Below, piece after piece: positions 38,567-46,092 of a DNA stretch of 64,000 nucleotides. Origin of the DNA: an uncultured Ruminobacter sp. (GTDB taxonomy: Bacteria; Pseudomonadota; Gammaproteobacteria; Enterobacterales; Succinivibrionaceae). Position numbers and translations under genes: made by a program. The stretch is taken from the NCBI GenBank assembly GCA_902764345.1, contig CACWVT010000008.1, positions 1-64,000 of the forward strand, read 5' to 3'. Within the stretch, counting starts at the first letter, position 1. Each line of letters opens with the position of its first letter. A model generated the notes under the pieces. That model was given only the letters and a program-made list of their open reading frames with translations. It ran no database searches and was not told the origin of the DNA.

Positions 38567-40231
38567 TTAGGCAATGTTTCTGAACTTTCTGCGGTGAGGC
38601 TTAACAGCTTCTTCACCATAGGTCTTAACCTTCCATTCTTCATATTCGGTAAAGTTACCGTCGAAGAAGGTGATCTTGCCGTCATCCTGATAGTCCAGAA
38701 TGTGGGTGGCAATACGGTCAAGGAACCATCTGTCGTGTGATATTACCATTGCGGATCCCGGGAATTCCAGAAGAGCGTTTTCCAGAGCACGCAGGGTTTC
38801 AACGTCCAGGTCATTGGTAGGTTCGTCGAGGAGCAGAAGGTTACCGCCGGCCTGTAACAGCTTGGCAAGATGCAGTCTGCCTCTTTCACCGCCTGACAGG
38901 TCACCGACACGCTTCTGCTGATCGGTACCCTTGAAGTTGAAGCGGCCAATGTAGGCACGGCTTGGGATTTCATAGTTGCCGATGCGGAGAATGTCCTGTC
39001 CCTGAGAGATTTCCTCGTAAACGGTCTTTTTGTTGTCCATGCTGTCGCGGAACTGACCCACGTCAGCCACAACCACGGTTTCACCGAGGGTGATGGTACC
39101 TGAGTCCGGCTTTTCGCTGCCGGTGATCATTCTGAACAGGGTGGACTTACCGGCACCGTTGGCACCGATGATACCGACAATGGCTCCCTTAGGTACGGTG
39201 AAGCTCAGATCATTGATGAGTGTTCTGCCTTCATAGCCCTTGGTGAGGTTGGTAACCTCGAGAACCTTGTCGCCGAGTCTTGGTCCAGGCGGAATGAACA
39301 GTTCGTTGGTTTCATTACGCTTCTGGTAGTCAACGCTGTTGAGTTCTTCAAAGCGGGCCAGACGGGCCTTTGATTTTGCGTGTCTGCCCTTAGGAGACTG
39401 TCTAACCCATTCAAGTTCCTTCTGAATTGACTTCTGACGGGCATTTTCGCTTGCCTGTTCATGGGCAAGACGGGCTTCCTTCTGTTCCAGCCATGAAGAG
39501 TAGTTGCCTTCCCAAGGAATACCTTCGCCGCGGTCAAGTTCCAGAATCCAGCCTGCTACGTTATCAAGGAAGTAACGGTCGTGGGTAATGGCTACAACGG
39601 TGCCGGAGTACTGGTTGAGGAAGTTTTCCAGCCATGCTACGGATTCGGCATCAAGATGGTTTGTAGGTTCGTCAAGAAGCAGCATGTCAGGATGTTCAAG
39701 AAGAAGACGGCATAAGGCCACACGTCTTCTTTCACCACCTGAAAGAACCTTGATTTTGGCATCCGGATCAGGAAGTCTCAGAGCGTCGGCAGCCTGTTCG
39801 ATCTGGTTGTCGATATTGTGTCCGTCTCCGGCCTGAATAATTGCTTCGAGTTCAGCCTGTTCAGCCGCCAATGCATCAAAATCGGCATCAGGATCGGCAT
39901 AAGCCGCATAAACTTCGTCAAGACGGGTAAGTGCTCTCTTTACGTCACCGAGAGCTTCTTCTACTGTTTCTTTTACTGTTTTTTCAGGATCGAGCTGCGG
40001 TTCCTGAGGAAGATAACCGATTTTAATTCCCGGCTGAGGACGGGCTTCACCTTCAATGTCGGTATCGATACCGGCCATGATTTTTAAAAGGGTGGATTTA
40101 CCGGCACCGTTAAGACCCAGAACACCGATTTTGGCACCTGGGAAAAACGATAGGGAAATATCTTTTAAAATGTGTCGCTTAGGCGGTACGATCTTGCCTA
40201 CGCGGTTCATTGTATAGATGAATTGTGCCAT
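38567..40231 (-). CDS. ettA: Energy-dependent translational throttle protein EttA
   Basis: EttA is an ABC-F ATPase that binds the ribosomal E site and gates elongation with the ATP/ADP ratio. The 554-aa protein has two ABC cassettes with P-loops GLNGAGKST and GANGAGKST, signatures LSGGERRR and LSGGERGR, and DEPTNHLD and DEPTNDLD. The linker after the first cassette (EWVRQSPKGRHAKSKARLAR) is characteristic of EttA. No membrane segments are present, as expected. It is flanked by terminators on both sides. Confidence 0.95.
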   Translation of the reverse strand: MAQFIYTMNRVGKIVPPKRHILKDISLSFFPGAKIGVLGLNGAGKSTLLKIMAGIDTDIEGEARPQPGIKIGYLPQEPQLDPEKTVKETVEEALGDVKRALTRLDEVYAAYADPDADFDALAAEQAELEAIIQAGDGHNIDNQIEQAADALRLPDPDAKIKVLSGGERRRVALCRLLLEHPDMLLLDEPTNHLDAESVAWLENFLNQYSGTVVAITHDRYFLDNVAGWILELDRGEGIPWEGNYSSWLEQKEARLAHEQASENARQKSIQKELEWVRQSPKGRHAKSKARLARFEELNSVDYQKRNETNELFIPPGPRLGDKVLEVTNLTKGYEGRTLINDLSFTVPKGAIVGIIGANGAGKSTLFRMITGSEKPDSGTITLGETVVVADVGQFRDSMDNKKTVYEEISQGQDILRIGNYEIPSRAYIGRFNFKGTDQQKRVGDLSGGERGRLHLAKLLQAGGNLLLLDEPTNDLDVETLRALENALLEFPGSAMVISHDRWFLDRIATHILDYQDDGKITFFDGNFTEYEEWKVKTYGEEAVKPHRRKFRNIA

Positions 40232-40396
40232 ATTTTTCCTATGGGTTGGTTAATGAAATTTTGAGCGTATTTTACCATAAAGAGCTTTTTTCCTCCATAT
40301 CGTATGAGTCTTATTGACATACATGAAGCCGTTAACTCATGAAGGGAATGCTGAAAGATGTGATGATTGTGAACAACCGTCTTTTTGACAAATAAT

Positions 40397-40436
40397 AAAG
40401 CGGGGTGCGTTTTTGCTGCCATGCGCACCCCGCTTT
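40397..40436 (-). terminator. Terminator of the PhzF-family gene
   Basis: AAAGCGGGGTGCG (40397-40409) pairs with CGCACCCCGCTTT (40424-40436); ATTATTTG follows on the minus strand. It lies 30 bases past the gene's stop. Confidence 0.7.
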
Positions 40437-40465
40437 GAAAAATGGAGAATTTATTGCCCGAAAGG

Positions 40466-41248
40466 TTATTCCACAAAAAGATTTTCTTCCGAATAAAGTA
40501 CGGCCTTGCCTGCAATCTTTACCCTGTTGCCACGGATTCCGGTGTACAGAACGCCGGATCTTTTTGATGCCTGAAAACAGGTGAGTTCCTTTCTTCCGAA
40601 ACGTGAACACCAATACGGAGTAATCATGCAGTGGGTACTTCCGGTTACCGGGTCTTCCGGAATATTCAGCTTAGGTGCGAAAACCCTGCTTACGCAGTCA
40701 TATTCACTGCAGTCCGATGGAGCCGTAACAGCTGTTAACAATCCATCTAGCTGATTCAGTCTGTGAAGATCCGGTGTAAGGTTTCTGACTGATTTGGCAT
40801 CAGGAAGAACAAGAAGAAGATCCCTGTCTATGTACGCTTCAAGCGGTGTGACGCCAAGAGCCGCCGTCATTTCGTCGGTTACGGGGATTTTTTTGAGGTT
40901 ATATGCCGGAAAATCCATTTCATAGATGTCGCCGTTACGTTTTACCGTAAGTTCACCGACCATGGAGGTGAATGTTACCGATGAACTGAATTTTTCCTGA
41001 TAGTTAAGAATGACAAATGAAGTGCCGAGAGTGGCATGACCGCAGAAATCAATTTCTCCGCCCGGAGTGAACCAGCGTAAACGGTAGGAGGTGCCCTCCT
41101 TTACGGCAAATGCGGTTTCGGAAAAATTGTTCTCAGTTGCAATATTCTGCATCAGCGCATCATCCGGCCAGTCATTCATTACGCACACGGCGGCCTGATT
41201 GCCGTTGAACAGGTGTTCGGTAAATGCATCAACGACAAACTGCTTCAT
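40466..41248 (-). CDS. PhzF-family isomerase/epimerase-like protein
   Basis: The 260-aa protein has the PhzF double hot-dog-like fold signature. NGNQAAVC comes first, then the active-site Glu44 in NNFSETAFAV, FTPGGEIDFCGHATLG, and the C-terminal EDPVTGSTHCMITPYW. PhzF enzymes isomerise or epimerise small substrates, but most family members, including this one, have no known substrate. The ATG follows AGGAG. It is the nearest enzyme gene downstream of the peptide array at 41.5-42.4 kb, but a terminator separates them, so a link is only speculation. Confidence 0.85.
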   Translation of the reverse strand: MKQFVVDAFTEHLFNGNQAAVCVMNDWPDDALMQNIATENNFSETAFAVKEGTSYRLRWFTPGGEIDFCGHATLGTSFVILNYQEKFSSSVTFTSMVGELTVKRNGDIYEMDFPAYNLKKIPVTDEMTAALGVTPLEAYIDRDLLLVLPDAKSVRNLTPDLHRLNQLDGLLTAVTAPSDCSEYDCVSRVFAPKLNIPEDPVTGSTHCMITPYWCSRFGRKELTCFQASKRSGVLYTGIRGNRVKIAGKAVLYSEENLFVE

Positions 41249-41487
41249 GGTAATCTCCTGTTAGGGTAACGCTTATGTACAATATAAAACGCAGATTGGG
41301 AGCCTTCAAGATTTATGTCGTTTTGGCAGTTGATTTATTGATATGTTTCATTACGGAATGTATGTCTTCGTATGTGAATAAAGCTTTTTCATTGTGTCTT
41401 ATTCACGTTTCACCGGAGATATCAGACATGTGTCCCGTAAGGTAACAGTACATTGATAATTGGAAAAGGTAATATTCAAAAACACAA

Positions 41488-41522
41488 GTCCCTCTCTTAA
41501 CCAACTTTAATAAGAGAGGGAC
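41488..41522 (-). terminator. Terminator of the peptide array
   Basis: A 12-bp perfect stem GTCCCTCTCTTA (41488-41499) pairs with TAAGAGAGGGAC (41511-41522). On the minus strand the 3' side reads TTGTGTTTTTG. It lies 14 bases beyond the stop of the last peptide gene. DNA from 41249 to 41487 shows no gene I can support. Confidence 0.78.
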
Positions 41523-41535
41523 GGTTCCGATTCGG

Positions 41536-41625
41536 TTAGATTTTTGGAGTTGGATTTCTTTTGCCTGAAGACTCACTCGGGAGTGGTATTTCAGGTCTTG
41601 AATTTGTCTTGTTCAATGAAATCAT
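41536..41625 (-). CDS. 29-residue Pro/Ser-rich peptide, distal gene of the peptide array
   Basis: The peptide reads MISLNKTNSRPEIPLPS, then ESSGKRNPTPKI. It has no relation in sequence to the five 26-residue peptides upstream. However, it uses the same kind of translation signal: GAGGTATTT directly before the ATG, as in the first two repeat units. It contains five prolines and is mildly basic with no Cys. It has no signal peptide or membrane helix. It could be a co-expressed partner peptide. A vague likeness to proline-rich antimicrobial peptides (R-P-x-x-P-L-P, ending in P-K-I) is only an impression. It is the last gene before the terminator. Confidence 0.55.
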   Translation of the reverse strand: MISLNKTNSRPEIPLPSESSGKRNPTPKI

Positions 41626-41657
41626 AGCAAATACCTCAATATTAAATTCATTAGCTT

Positions 41658-41741
41658 AATACCGGGTGCTTATTTGCTGTGCTTTAGGAATTCTGTTTAA
41701 GCACGCCGGTATTGCCTGTACAACATGTATGAACCATACAT
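41658..41741 (-). other. Structured intercistronic RNA segment
   Basis: Between the last repeat peptide and the 29-aa peptide lie about 190 untranslated bases. AATACCGGGTGCTTA (41658-41672) is opposed by TAAGCACGCCGGTATT (41699-41714), with a single-base bulge. ATGTATG/CATACAT (41725-41731 with 41735-41741) forms a second hairpin. It could be a processing or stability element, or control translation of the last cistron. Confidence 0.45.
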
Positions 41742-41817
41742 TAGCCCCGCGACTTATAATTCTGATTTTGGGTTTCTCGGGATTTTTGTTCAGGAATCTC
41801 AAACCTGATGGGTAGTC

Positions 41818-41898
41818 TTACTTAACGTAACTGAAGTGGTATTCACGAGTTACGGGAGCGTAAGCGCTGCCTTCATTCTTCTTCATAAAGTATCTCAT
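41818..41898 (-). CDS. Array peptide, copy 5 in transcription order (26 aa)
   Basis: It encodes MRYFMKKNEGS, then AYAPVTREYHFSYVK. The ribosome binding site AGAGAGG stands 8 bases before the ATG. It is the copy nearest the end of the array. Compared with the others it has Gly-Ser at the variable positions 10-11, and it uses CCC for the conserved proline. There are no Cys residues and no signal peptide. Length and C-terminus are identical to the other copies. Confidence 0.72.
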   Translation of the reverse strand: MRYFMKKNEGSAYAPVTREYHFSYVK

Positions 41899-41943
41899 TT
41901 TAAATACCTCTCTGTGTTAACAAAAACTTCCGGTTCTTACGGC

Positions 41944-42024
41944 TTACTTAACGTAACTGAAGTGATATTCACGGGTTACAGGTGCGTAAGCGTTGCTTTC
42001 ATTCTTCTTCATAAAGTATCTCAT
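41944..42024 (-). CDS. Array peptide, copy 4 in transcription order (26 aa)
   Basis: It encodes MRYFMKKNESN, then AYAPVTREYHFSYVK. AGAGAGG precedes the ATG with the same spacing as in the neighbouring copy. The conserved proline is encoded by CCT and the preceding alanine by GCA, where other copies use GCT. This is a silent difference. Confidence 0.72.
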   Translation of the reverse strand: MRYFMKKNESNAYAPVTREYHFSYVK

Positions 42025-42072
42025 TTTAAATACCTCTCTGTGTGTTAACAAAAACCGTCTGATGACCTAAGC

Positions 42073-42153
42073 TTACTTAACGTAACTGAAGTGATATTCA
42101 CGGGTTACTGGAGCGTAAGCATTGTTTTCATTCTTCTTCATAAAGTATCTCAT
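42073..42153 (-). CDS. Array peptide, copy 3 in transcription order (26 aa)
   Basis: It encodes MRYFMKKNENN, then AYAPVTREYHFSYVK. The upstream signal is GTGAGGTATT before the ATG. The conserved proline codon is CCA. The stop is followed by a short AT-rich spacer of about 48 bases to the next start. Confidence 0.72.
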   Translation of the reverse strand: MRYFMKKNENNAYAPVTREYHFSYVK

Positions 42154-42205
42154 TTTTAATACCTCACTGTTAGTTAACAAAAACTTCCGGTTGACTTACC
42201 TTACT

Positions 42206-42286
42206 TTACTTGACGTAGCTGAAGTAATATTCACGGGTTACTGGAGCGTATGTCTTGCTTTCACTGTTCTTTAAAAAGTATCTCAT
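42206..42286 (-). CDS. Array peptide, copy 2 in transcription order (26 aa), most divergent
   Basis: It encodes MRYFLKNSESK, then TYAPVTREYYFSYVK. It has the most amino-acid changes (K7N, N8S, Ala12 to Thr, His21 to Tyr), but the length and the APVTREY...FSYVK core are kept. AGGAAGG precedes the ATG. Several silent changes (AGC, GTC, GCT CCA) separate it from the others. Confidence 0.7.
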   Translation of the reverse strand: MRYFLKNSESKTYAPVTREYYFSYVK

Positions 42287-42333
42287 TTTATTTTCCTTCC
42301 TGGATGTCGTTGACGATGATTCGGTGTTATGTC

Positions 42334-42414
42334 TTACTTAACGTAACTGAAGTGATATTCACGGGTTACCGGAGCGTAAGCATTGTTTTCATTCTTCTTT
42401 AAAAAGTATCTCAT
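42334..42414 (-). CDS. Array peptide, copy 1 in transcription order (26 aa), promoter-proximal
   Basis: It encodes MRYFLKKNENN, then AYAPVTREYHFSYVK. It is the first gene after the predicted promoter, with a leader of roughly 50 nt. GAGGAAA precedes the ATG. The conserved proline codon is CCG, so together the five copies use all four proline codons. Confidence 0.72.
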   Translation of the reverse strand: MRYFLKKNENNAYAPVTREYHFSYVK

Positions 42415-42475
42415 TTTTTATTTCCTCATATCTGTTATCTTTTTTTTCGAGCTCTTTTCCTTAGCTCTTGAGTAT

Positions 42476-42504
42476 ATGATAGTGATAATAATCACGTTTT
42501 ACAA
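42476..42504 (-). promoter_or_regulatory. Promoter of the peptide array with an inverted repeat in the spacer
   Basis: On the minus strand TTGTAA (complement of 42499-42504) is followed by 17 bases and TATCAT (complement of 42476-42481, five of six to TATAAT). The spacer holds GTGAT-AATA-ATCAC (42482-42495), an inverted repeat of five-base arms. A repressor bound there would block RNA polymerase. The site has some resemblance to half of a Fur box, but not enough to assign it. Confidence 0.6.
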
Positions 42505-42536
42505 GTAAAAACATTAAAAAACTTTCAAAAAGTTTC

Positions 42537-42691
42537 ATGAAAACATTTACATTTGCATGAAAATATTTTCATAGGCATGCGTATTTTTTATAAAACCCTA
42601 AAAATATGAGATTGATATCTAAAATTAGAGTGTTTGGTAAGCAAAATGTTAATTTTGATAATGTAATAAACTTTCATAATCATGAAAGTTT
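42537..42691. promoter_or_regulatory. Cluster of ATGAAA/TTTCAT palindromes upstream of the peptide array
   Basis: ATGAAAACATTTACAT (42537-42552) and the perfect palindrome ATGAAAATATTTTCAT (42557-42572) are spaced exactly 20 bases apart. A further inverted repeat with 10-base arms, AAACTTTCAT and ATGAAAGTTT, lies at 42668-42677 and 42682-42691. These look like operator sites for a dimeric regulator; the regulator is unknown. DNA from 42415 to 42892 is AT-rich and holds no gene. Confidence 0.45.
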
Positions 42692-42892
42692 TACATAAAA
42701 TAGTGGTGTGAGATGTCAGAAGCGGATAATCTGATCTGCATGGTGACATGAAGGGGGAGGATACATGGCGGTAAACCCGGTTTTTCCCTTATATGCGTCC
42801 GGAATAACGTGAATTTGGCGGAAGAATAACCGGTGACAGAGTGCGTTTACAGGGGAATGAAGCCTGTTTTACGCATAGGTATGAGTCTGAAG

Positions 42893-44353
42893 TCAGCGCA
42901 CGGCGCGTATTTTGTTCAGGATGTCGGCTGACCCGGAATCATGAAGCCGCGAGCCTTCAAGAGCATAACGTTCGGCTTCATCCATTCTGCCGTTAAGAAA
43001 ATAAAGACGGCTGAGATTGCCGTAGGCCTCAGGATGACGCAGGGCTACGGCTCTCAGCAGAAGCTCTTCGGCTTCCTTAAAGCTTTCTCTGTCTGTCGGG
43101 TCTGCAAGTGTCAGCAGGTTGGCGGTTTTCACCAGTGAAAGAGGCTGGTTGAGCTGTACTCCCTTGCGGTAAAGCCTGTGGGCCCCGATTATGTCAGAGT
43201 CCTGACTGATGAGACAGTCTCCGAGATATGCGTATATGTCATGCTTCTCATAATGAAGTTCATATGCGGATCTGAAGGCGGAGCAGGCACTTTTTATTTC
43301 CGCACCGGACGTTAAGCCCGTATTCGCTCCGTTTATAATGGATTTTCCGAGATTGTAAAAGCCTTCTGCCGAGCCGTTGTCTGCAGCCTTTCGGAAATAT
43401 TCGGCTGCCATGTCATGATTTTCGGGAATCAGAGTTCCGTCAGTCAGCAGGGTTCCCAGATGATTAAGTGCTTCGTTGCTGCCGTGTTCCGCAGCCTCGG
43501 TCAGATATGAAATACCTTTTGCGGAATCATTCATGTCACCGGTGCCGTTAAGATAAATAAGTGCAAGCTGATACAGTGCCGCGCGACTTCCCTTTGCGGC
43601 GGCCGTCCGGTACAGGTTAACGGCAGTATCGGAATCACCATTATCATAAAGGATACCGGCAAGCAGAACTTCAGTCCTTCCGTATTCATCCTCCGGCAGA
43701 GCTTTCAGCAGTCTGATTTTTTCGGAAGTGTCGGCTTCGGCAATGTCACGATAGGGCGGTATATTCCAGAATTTATCCGCACTGTCTTCTTCCGGAGACA
43801 GAGAACGTGATTTGCCGTCGGCACTTTCAAAATGTCTTATGTACCTGTCTGAACCTTCCTCATGAATAATAAATTTCTGATCCTGGGTTATCTGTACGGC
43901 ATAATGAATGATTGAGGCCGGATAAAAAACTGATTCCCTGATTCTTATTTCTATTGCGGCTATGTCTGTGTTTCGGGTTATTTCTGTTCCAGTGTCAAAA
44001 CCCGATACCCTGATGCCTTCAATGAACAAACCGCCGTAATCTTCGGCAGAAGGAAAGAAGGAGTTTAATGATCTGCCGCCGTTTCTGCACAGCGAAGCAT
44101 TAACGGTTTTACGGTCATAAACGCATTTTTCAAGTTCATGAAGGATTTCATCAGTTTTTTTCCTGATTGTGCTTTTTACATATGTCTTCTGAAGGCTTGA
44201 ACAGGCGTAAGCGGTCAGACCGATACATGCGGCAGCGGCTGAAGTCAGCAGACATATTACGAGGATTTTCTTGAAAGGCATGGATAATCCGGAGGTCTCT
44301 TTCCGATTCTTCCTTTCAGTGTTTTTAGATTTTGAACTGCCGTAATCATCCAT
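42893..44353 (-). CDS. Membrane-anchored Sel1-repeat protein
   Basis: The 486-aa protein has a charged cytoplasmic N-terminus of about 25 residues. One membrane helix follows (PFKKILVICLLTSAAAACIG, then LTAYACSSL, about residues 26-52). Next comes an extracytoplasmic domain of about 170 residues with no clear family. Several Sel1/TPR-like repeats (ALYQLALIYLNGTGDMNDSA, ALNHLGTLLTDGTLIPENHD, GFYNLGKSIINGAN, AYGNLSRLYFLNGRMDEAE) make up the C-terminal half. Sel1 proteins usually act as assembly scaffolds. It ends 478 bases before the peptide array on the same strand, but the array has its own promoter. Confidence 0.7.
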   Translation of the reverse strand: MDDYGSSKSKNTERKNRKETSGLSMPFKKILVICLLTSAAAACIGLTAYACSSLQKTYVKSTIRKKTDEILHELEKCVYDRKTVNASLCRNGGRSLNSFFPSAEDYGGLFIEGIRVSGFDTGTEITRNTDIAAIEIRIRESVFYPASIIHYAVQITQDQKFIIHEEGSDRYIRHFESADGKSRSLSPEEDSADKFWNIPPYRDIAEADTSEKIRLLKALPEDEYGRTEVLLAGILYDNGDSDTAVNLYRTAAAKGSRAALYQLALIYLNGTGDMNDSAKGISYLTEAAEHGSNEALNHLGTLLTDGTLIPENHDMAAEYFRKAADNGSAEGFYNLGKSIINGANTGLTSGAEIKSACSAFRSAYELHYEKHDIYAYLGDCLISQDSDIIGAHRLYRKGVQLNQPLSLVKTANLLTLADPTDRESFKEAEELLLRAVALRHPEAYGNLSRLYFLNGRMDEAERYALEGSRLHDSGSADILNKIRAVR

Positions 44354-44508
44354 GTGATTCTTCCTGCCGTGGACTTGTCATGTTTATGTGGAAGGCCTGC
44401 TTATTTTTCGGCGGCATTATATCAGATATCCGTTTTTATAAAAAACTACTGCCGTGAGGGGAGGTGAAAAAGAATAAGTCTTACCGTTTCCCTTGCTGCC
44501 TTAAAAAG

Positions 44509-44535
44509 AAAGGCCTGAGCACTGCTCAGGCCTTT
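44509..44535 (-). terminator. Terminator of the frdABCD operon
   Basis: AAAGGCCTGAGC (44509-44520) pairs with GCTCAGGCCTTT (44524-44535). The minus-strand transcript continues as TTCTTTTTAA. It lies 31 bases past the frdD stop. Confidence 0.88.
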
Positions 44536-44565
44536 GAAGCTAATTTACTTGATTCACATCAGGTA

Positions 44566-44916
44566 TTAAGCACACCATCCGAAGAACTTTGAAGCGTAGA
44601 TAACTAACGCAGCAAGAGAGAAGATGACAGCCAGACCGTAGAGAACATAGTGATGAACACGGGTAGTGTGAATGCACAGATCATGGAGACCATGATAAAT
44701 TCTGTGGAAACCGTGCCACATGGATGCTGATACGATTACGAATAAAGCACCGGCACCCCACCAGGTCTTAGCAATGGCAGCGAGCTTAAAGCAGTCAACA
44801 CCAAAGCCCTGAAGAATCATAAGGGTTAAGATTGCAGGTAATGCAAAAGCGATAACCATACCGCCAAAACCGAACAAACCCCAGTAAATTGGTTCATCTG
44901 AACGACGAGTAGACAT
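44566..44916 (-). CDS. frdD: Fumarate reductase membrane subunit FrdD
   Basis: FrdD is one of two membrane anchors of quinol:fumarate reductase. The 116-aa protein begins STRRSDEPIYWGLFGFGGMV and has three hydrophobic helices. The RIYHGLHDLCIH segment between the second and third helices is typical of FrdD. It is the last gene of frdABCD; frdC ends 13 bases upstream. Confidence 0.94.
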   Translation of the reverse strand: MSTRRSDEPIYWGLFGFGGMVIAFALPAILTLMILQGFGVDCFKLAAIAKTWWGAGALFVIVSASMWHGFHRIYHGLHDLCIHTTRVHHYVLYGLAVIFSLAALVIYASKFFGWCA

Positions 44917-44929
44917 TTATGGCTCTCCT

Positions 44930-45337
44930 TTACACTAAACAAACACAGGCTACAACGATAACCGCAAAGGCAACAGCCGCACCGATCCATTCTGCTGAAA
45001 TGATAAGCTTAGCAGGAATGAGCTTGGTGTCGGTAGGCTTCTTGGTTGCAAACATGCGAACAGCCTTAGGCATCAGATTGAACCATGTAATGGTGTGGTA
45101 CATAACTGAAGCTAAAGACAGAATGTTTACTAAAATCACTAAAGGATTCTTCAGGAATGCAACGATTGATTCCTGTGACATGCAGCTTAAAACCAAAAGT
45201 TCAAGAGCAACTACAACAGCTAATACAGCGGTAGCTTCACGAATCATATAAGCGATATAGAAACCGCGATCGGTCCACCAGTTAGCCTTTACAGGACGAA
45301 CGTATGGCTTACGATATGACTTTACATTGTTTTCCAT
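44930..45337 (-). CDS. frdC: Fumarate reductase membrane subunit FrdC
   Basis: FrdC is the other membrane anchor and contributes to the menaquinol site. The 135-aa protein has the family N-terminus (KPYVRPVKANWWTDRGFYI) and conserved YMIREATAV. Three helices follow, with FKNPLV-like and TITWFNLMPKAV regions. Its ATG overlaps the stop of frdB, so the two are translationally coupled. Confidence 0.95.
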   Translation of the reverse strand: MENNVKSYRKPYVRPVKANWWTDRGFYIAYMIREATAVLAVVVALELLVLSCMSQESIVAFLKNPLVILVNILSLASVMYHTITWFNLMPKAVRMFATKKPTDTKLIPAKLIISAEWIGAAVAFAVIVVACVCLV

Positions 45338-46092
45338 TATTCTTCCTCACCTGGCTTGAACATCTTAATTACATAGTCGATGGCACTTGCCTTCTTGCCG
45401 AGCTGAATTGCTGAGGCAGGGTCAACGTGCTTTGGACATACCTGTGAACAGTAACCAACGAAAGTACAGCTCCAAACACCTTCATCAAGGCTTAAGAGCT
45501 TCATACGTTCTGCAGCACCTGCGTCACGGCTGTCGATGTTGTAACGATAAGCCAGAGTTAAGGCAGCAGGTCCGATGAAGTTCTTGTTCAGCTTGTACTG
45601 TGGGCATGCTGCATAGCAGATACCGCAGTTGATACACTGAGCGAACTGGAGGTAGCTGGTCATCTGCTGAGGAGTCTGAATATAACCTTCGGTTAAAGGC
45701 TTGTTTTCATCTTCCTTAGATGGGATGATGTAAGGCTTGATACGTTCAAGCTTTTCGATAAAGTCTGAAATATCAACAACCAGGTCGCGTTCGATAGGGA
45801 AGTTGGCCAGCGGTTCAATCTTCATTGACTTACCGGCGTAATCTCTTAAGAAGGTCTTACAGGCAAGCTTAGGTACACCGTTAACCATCATACCGCAGGA
45901 ACCGCAAACGGCCATACGGCATGACCAGCGGAAGCTGAGTTCAGGTTCCAGGAAGTCCTTGATGTAGTTGAGAGCTTCAAGTAAAGAGGTTTCCTTTCTG
46001 TAAGGAACTTCGAAATCCTGAAGATACGGTTCTTTATCTGTTTCAGGGCGATAACGTGAAACAGAAATTTTCATGATCTGATTTTCTGACAT
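45337..46092 (-). CDS. frdB: Fumarate reductase iron-sulfur subunit FrdB
   Basis: FrdB passes electrons from quinol to the flavin subunit through three clusters. The 2Fe-2S ligands are in [15 protein letters not shown] with a later Cys. The 4Fe-4S and 3Fe-4S ligands are in [13 protein letters not shown] and [11 protein letters not shown]. The length is 251 aa. It overlaps frdA and frdC at both ends, which indicates tight coupling. Confidence 0.96.
   Translation of the reverse strand: MSENQIMKISVSRYRPETDKEPYLQDFEVPYRKETSLLEALNYIKDFLEPELSFRWSCRMAVCGSCGMMVNGVPKLACKTFLRDYAGKSMKIEPLANFPIERDLVVDISDFIEKLERIKPYIIPSKEDENKPLTEGYIQTPQQMTSYLQFAQCINCGICYAACPQYKLNKNFIGPAALTLAYRYNIDSRDAGAAERMKLLSLDEGVWSCTFVGYCSQVCPKHVDPASAIQLGKKASAIDYVIKMFKPGEEE

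Larger units (their letters stand above)
41818..42414 (-). repeat. Tandem array of five about 126-133-bp peptide-coding units
   Basis: Each unit consists of an 81-base gene plus a 45-52-base spacer. Start-to-start distances are 126, 129, 133 and 128 bases. Coding parts are highly similar; spacers keep the ribosome binding site and a GTTAAC-containing segment in most units. It is not a CRISPR array, because the repeated part is long and coding and the spacers are related to each other. Confidence 0.88.

Noticed and set aside
41690-41750. Extra 13- and 17-codon frames on the minus strand between the last repeat peptide and the 29-aa peptide
   Set aside because: No convincing ribosome binding site, and the DNA there forms hairpins; better explained as structured non-coding RNA.
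41836-42048. Plus-strand open frame of 70 codons across the peptide array
   Set aside because: It is the antisense shadow of two minus-strand peptide genes, has no ribosome binding site, and its apparent repeats come from the array.
41818-42414. CRISPR-like array of regular repeats
   Set aside because: The repeated part is an 81-base intact coding unit with start, stop and ribosome binding site; the spacers are also related to each other. CRISPR repeats are shorter and non-coding, and no cas genes are present.
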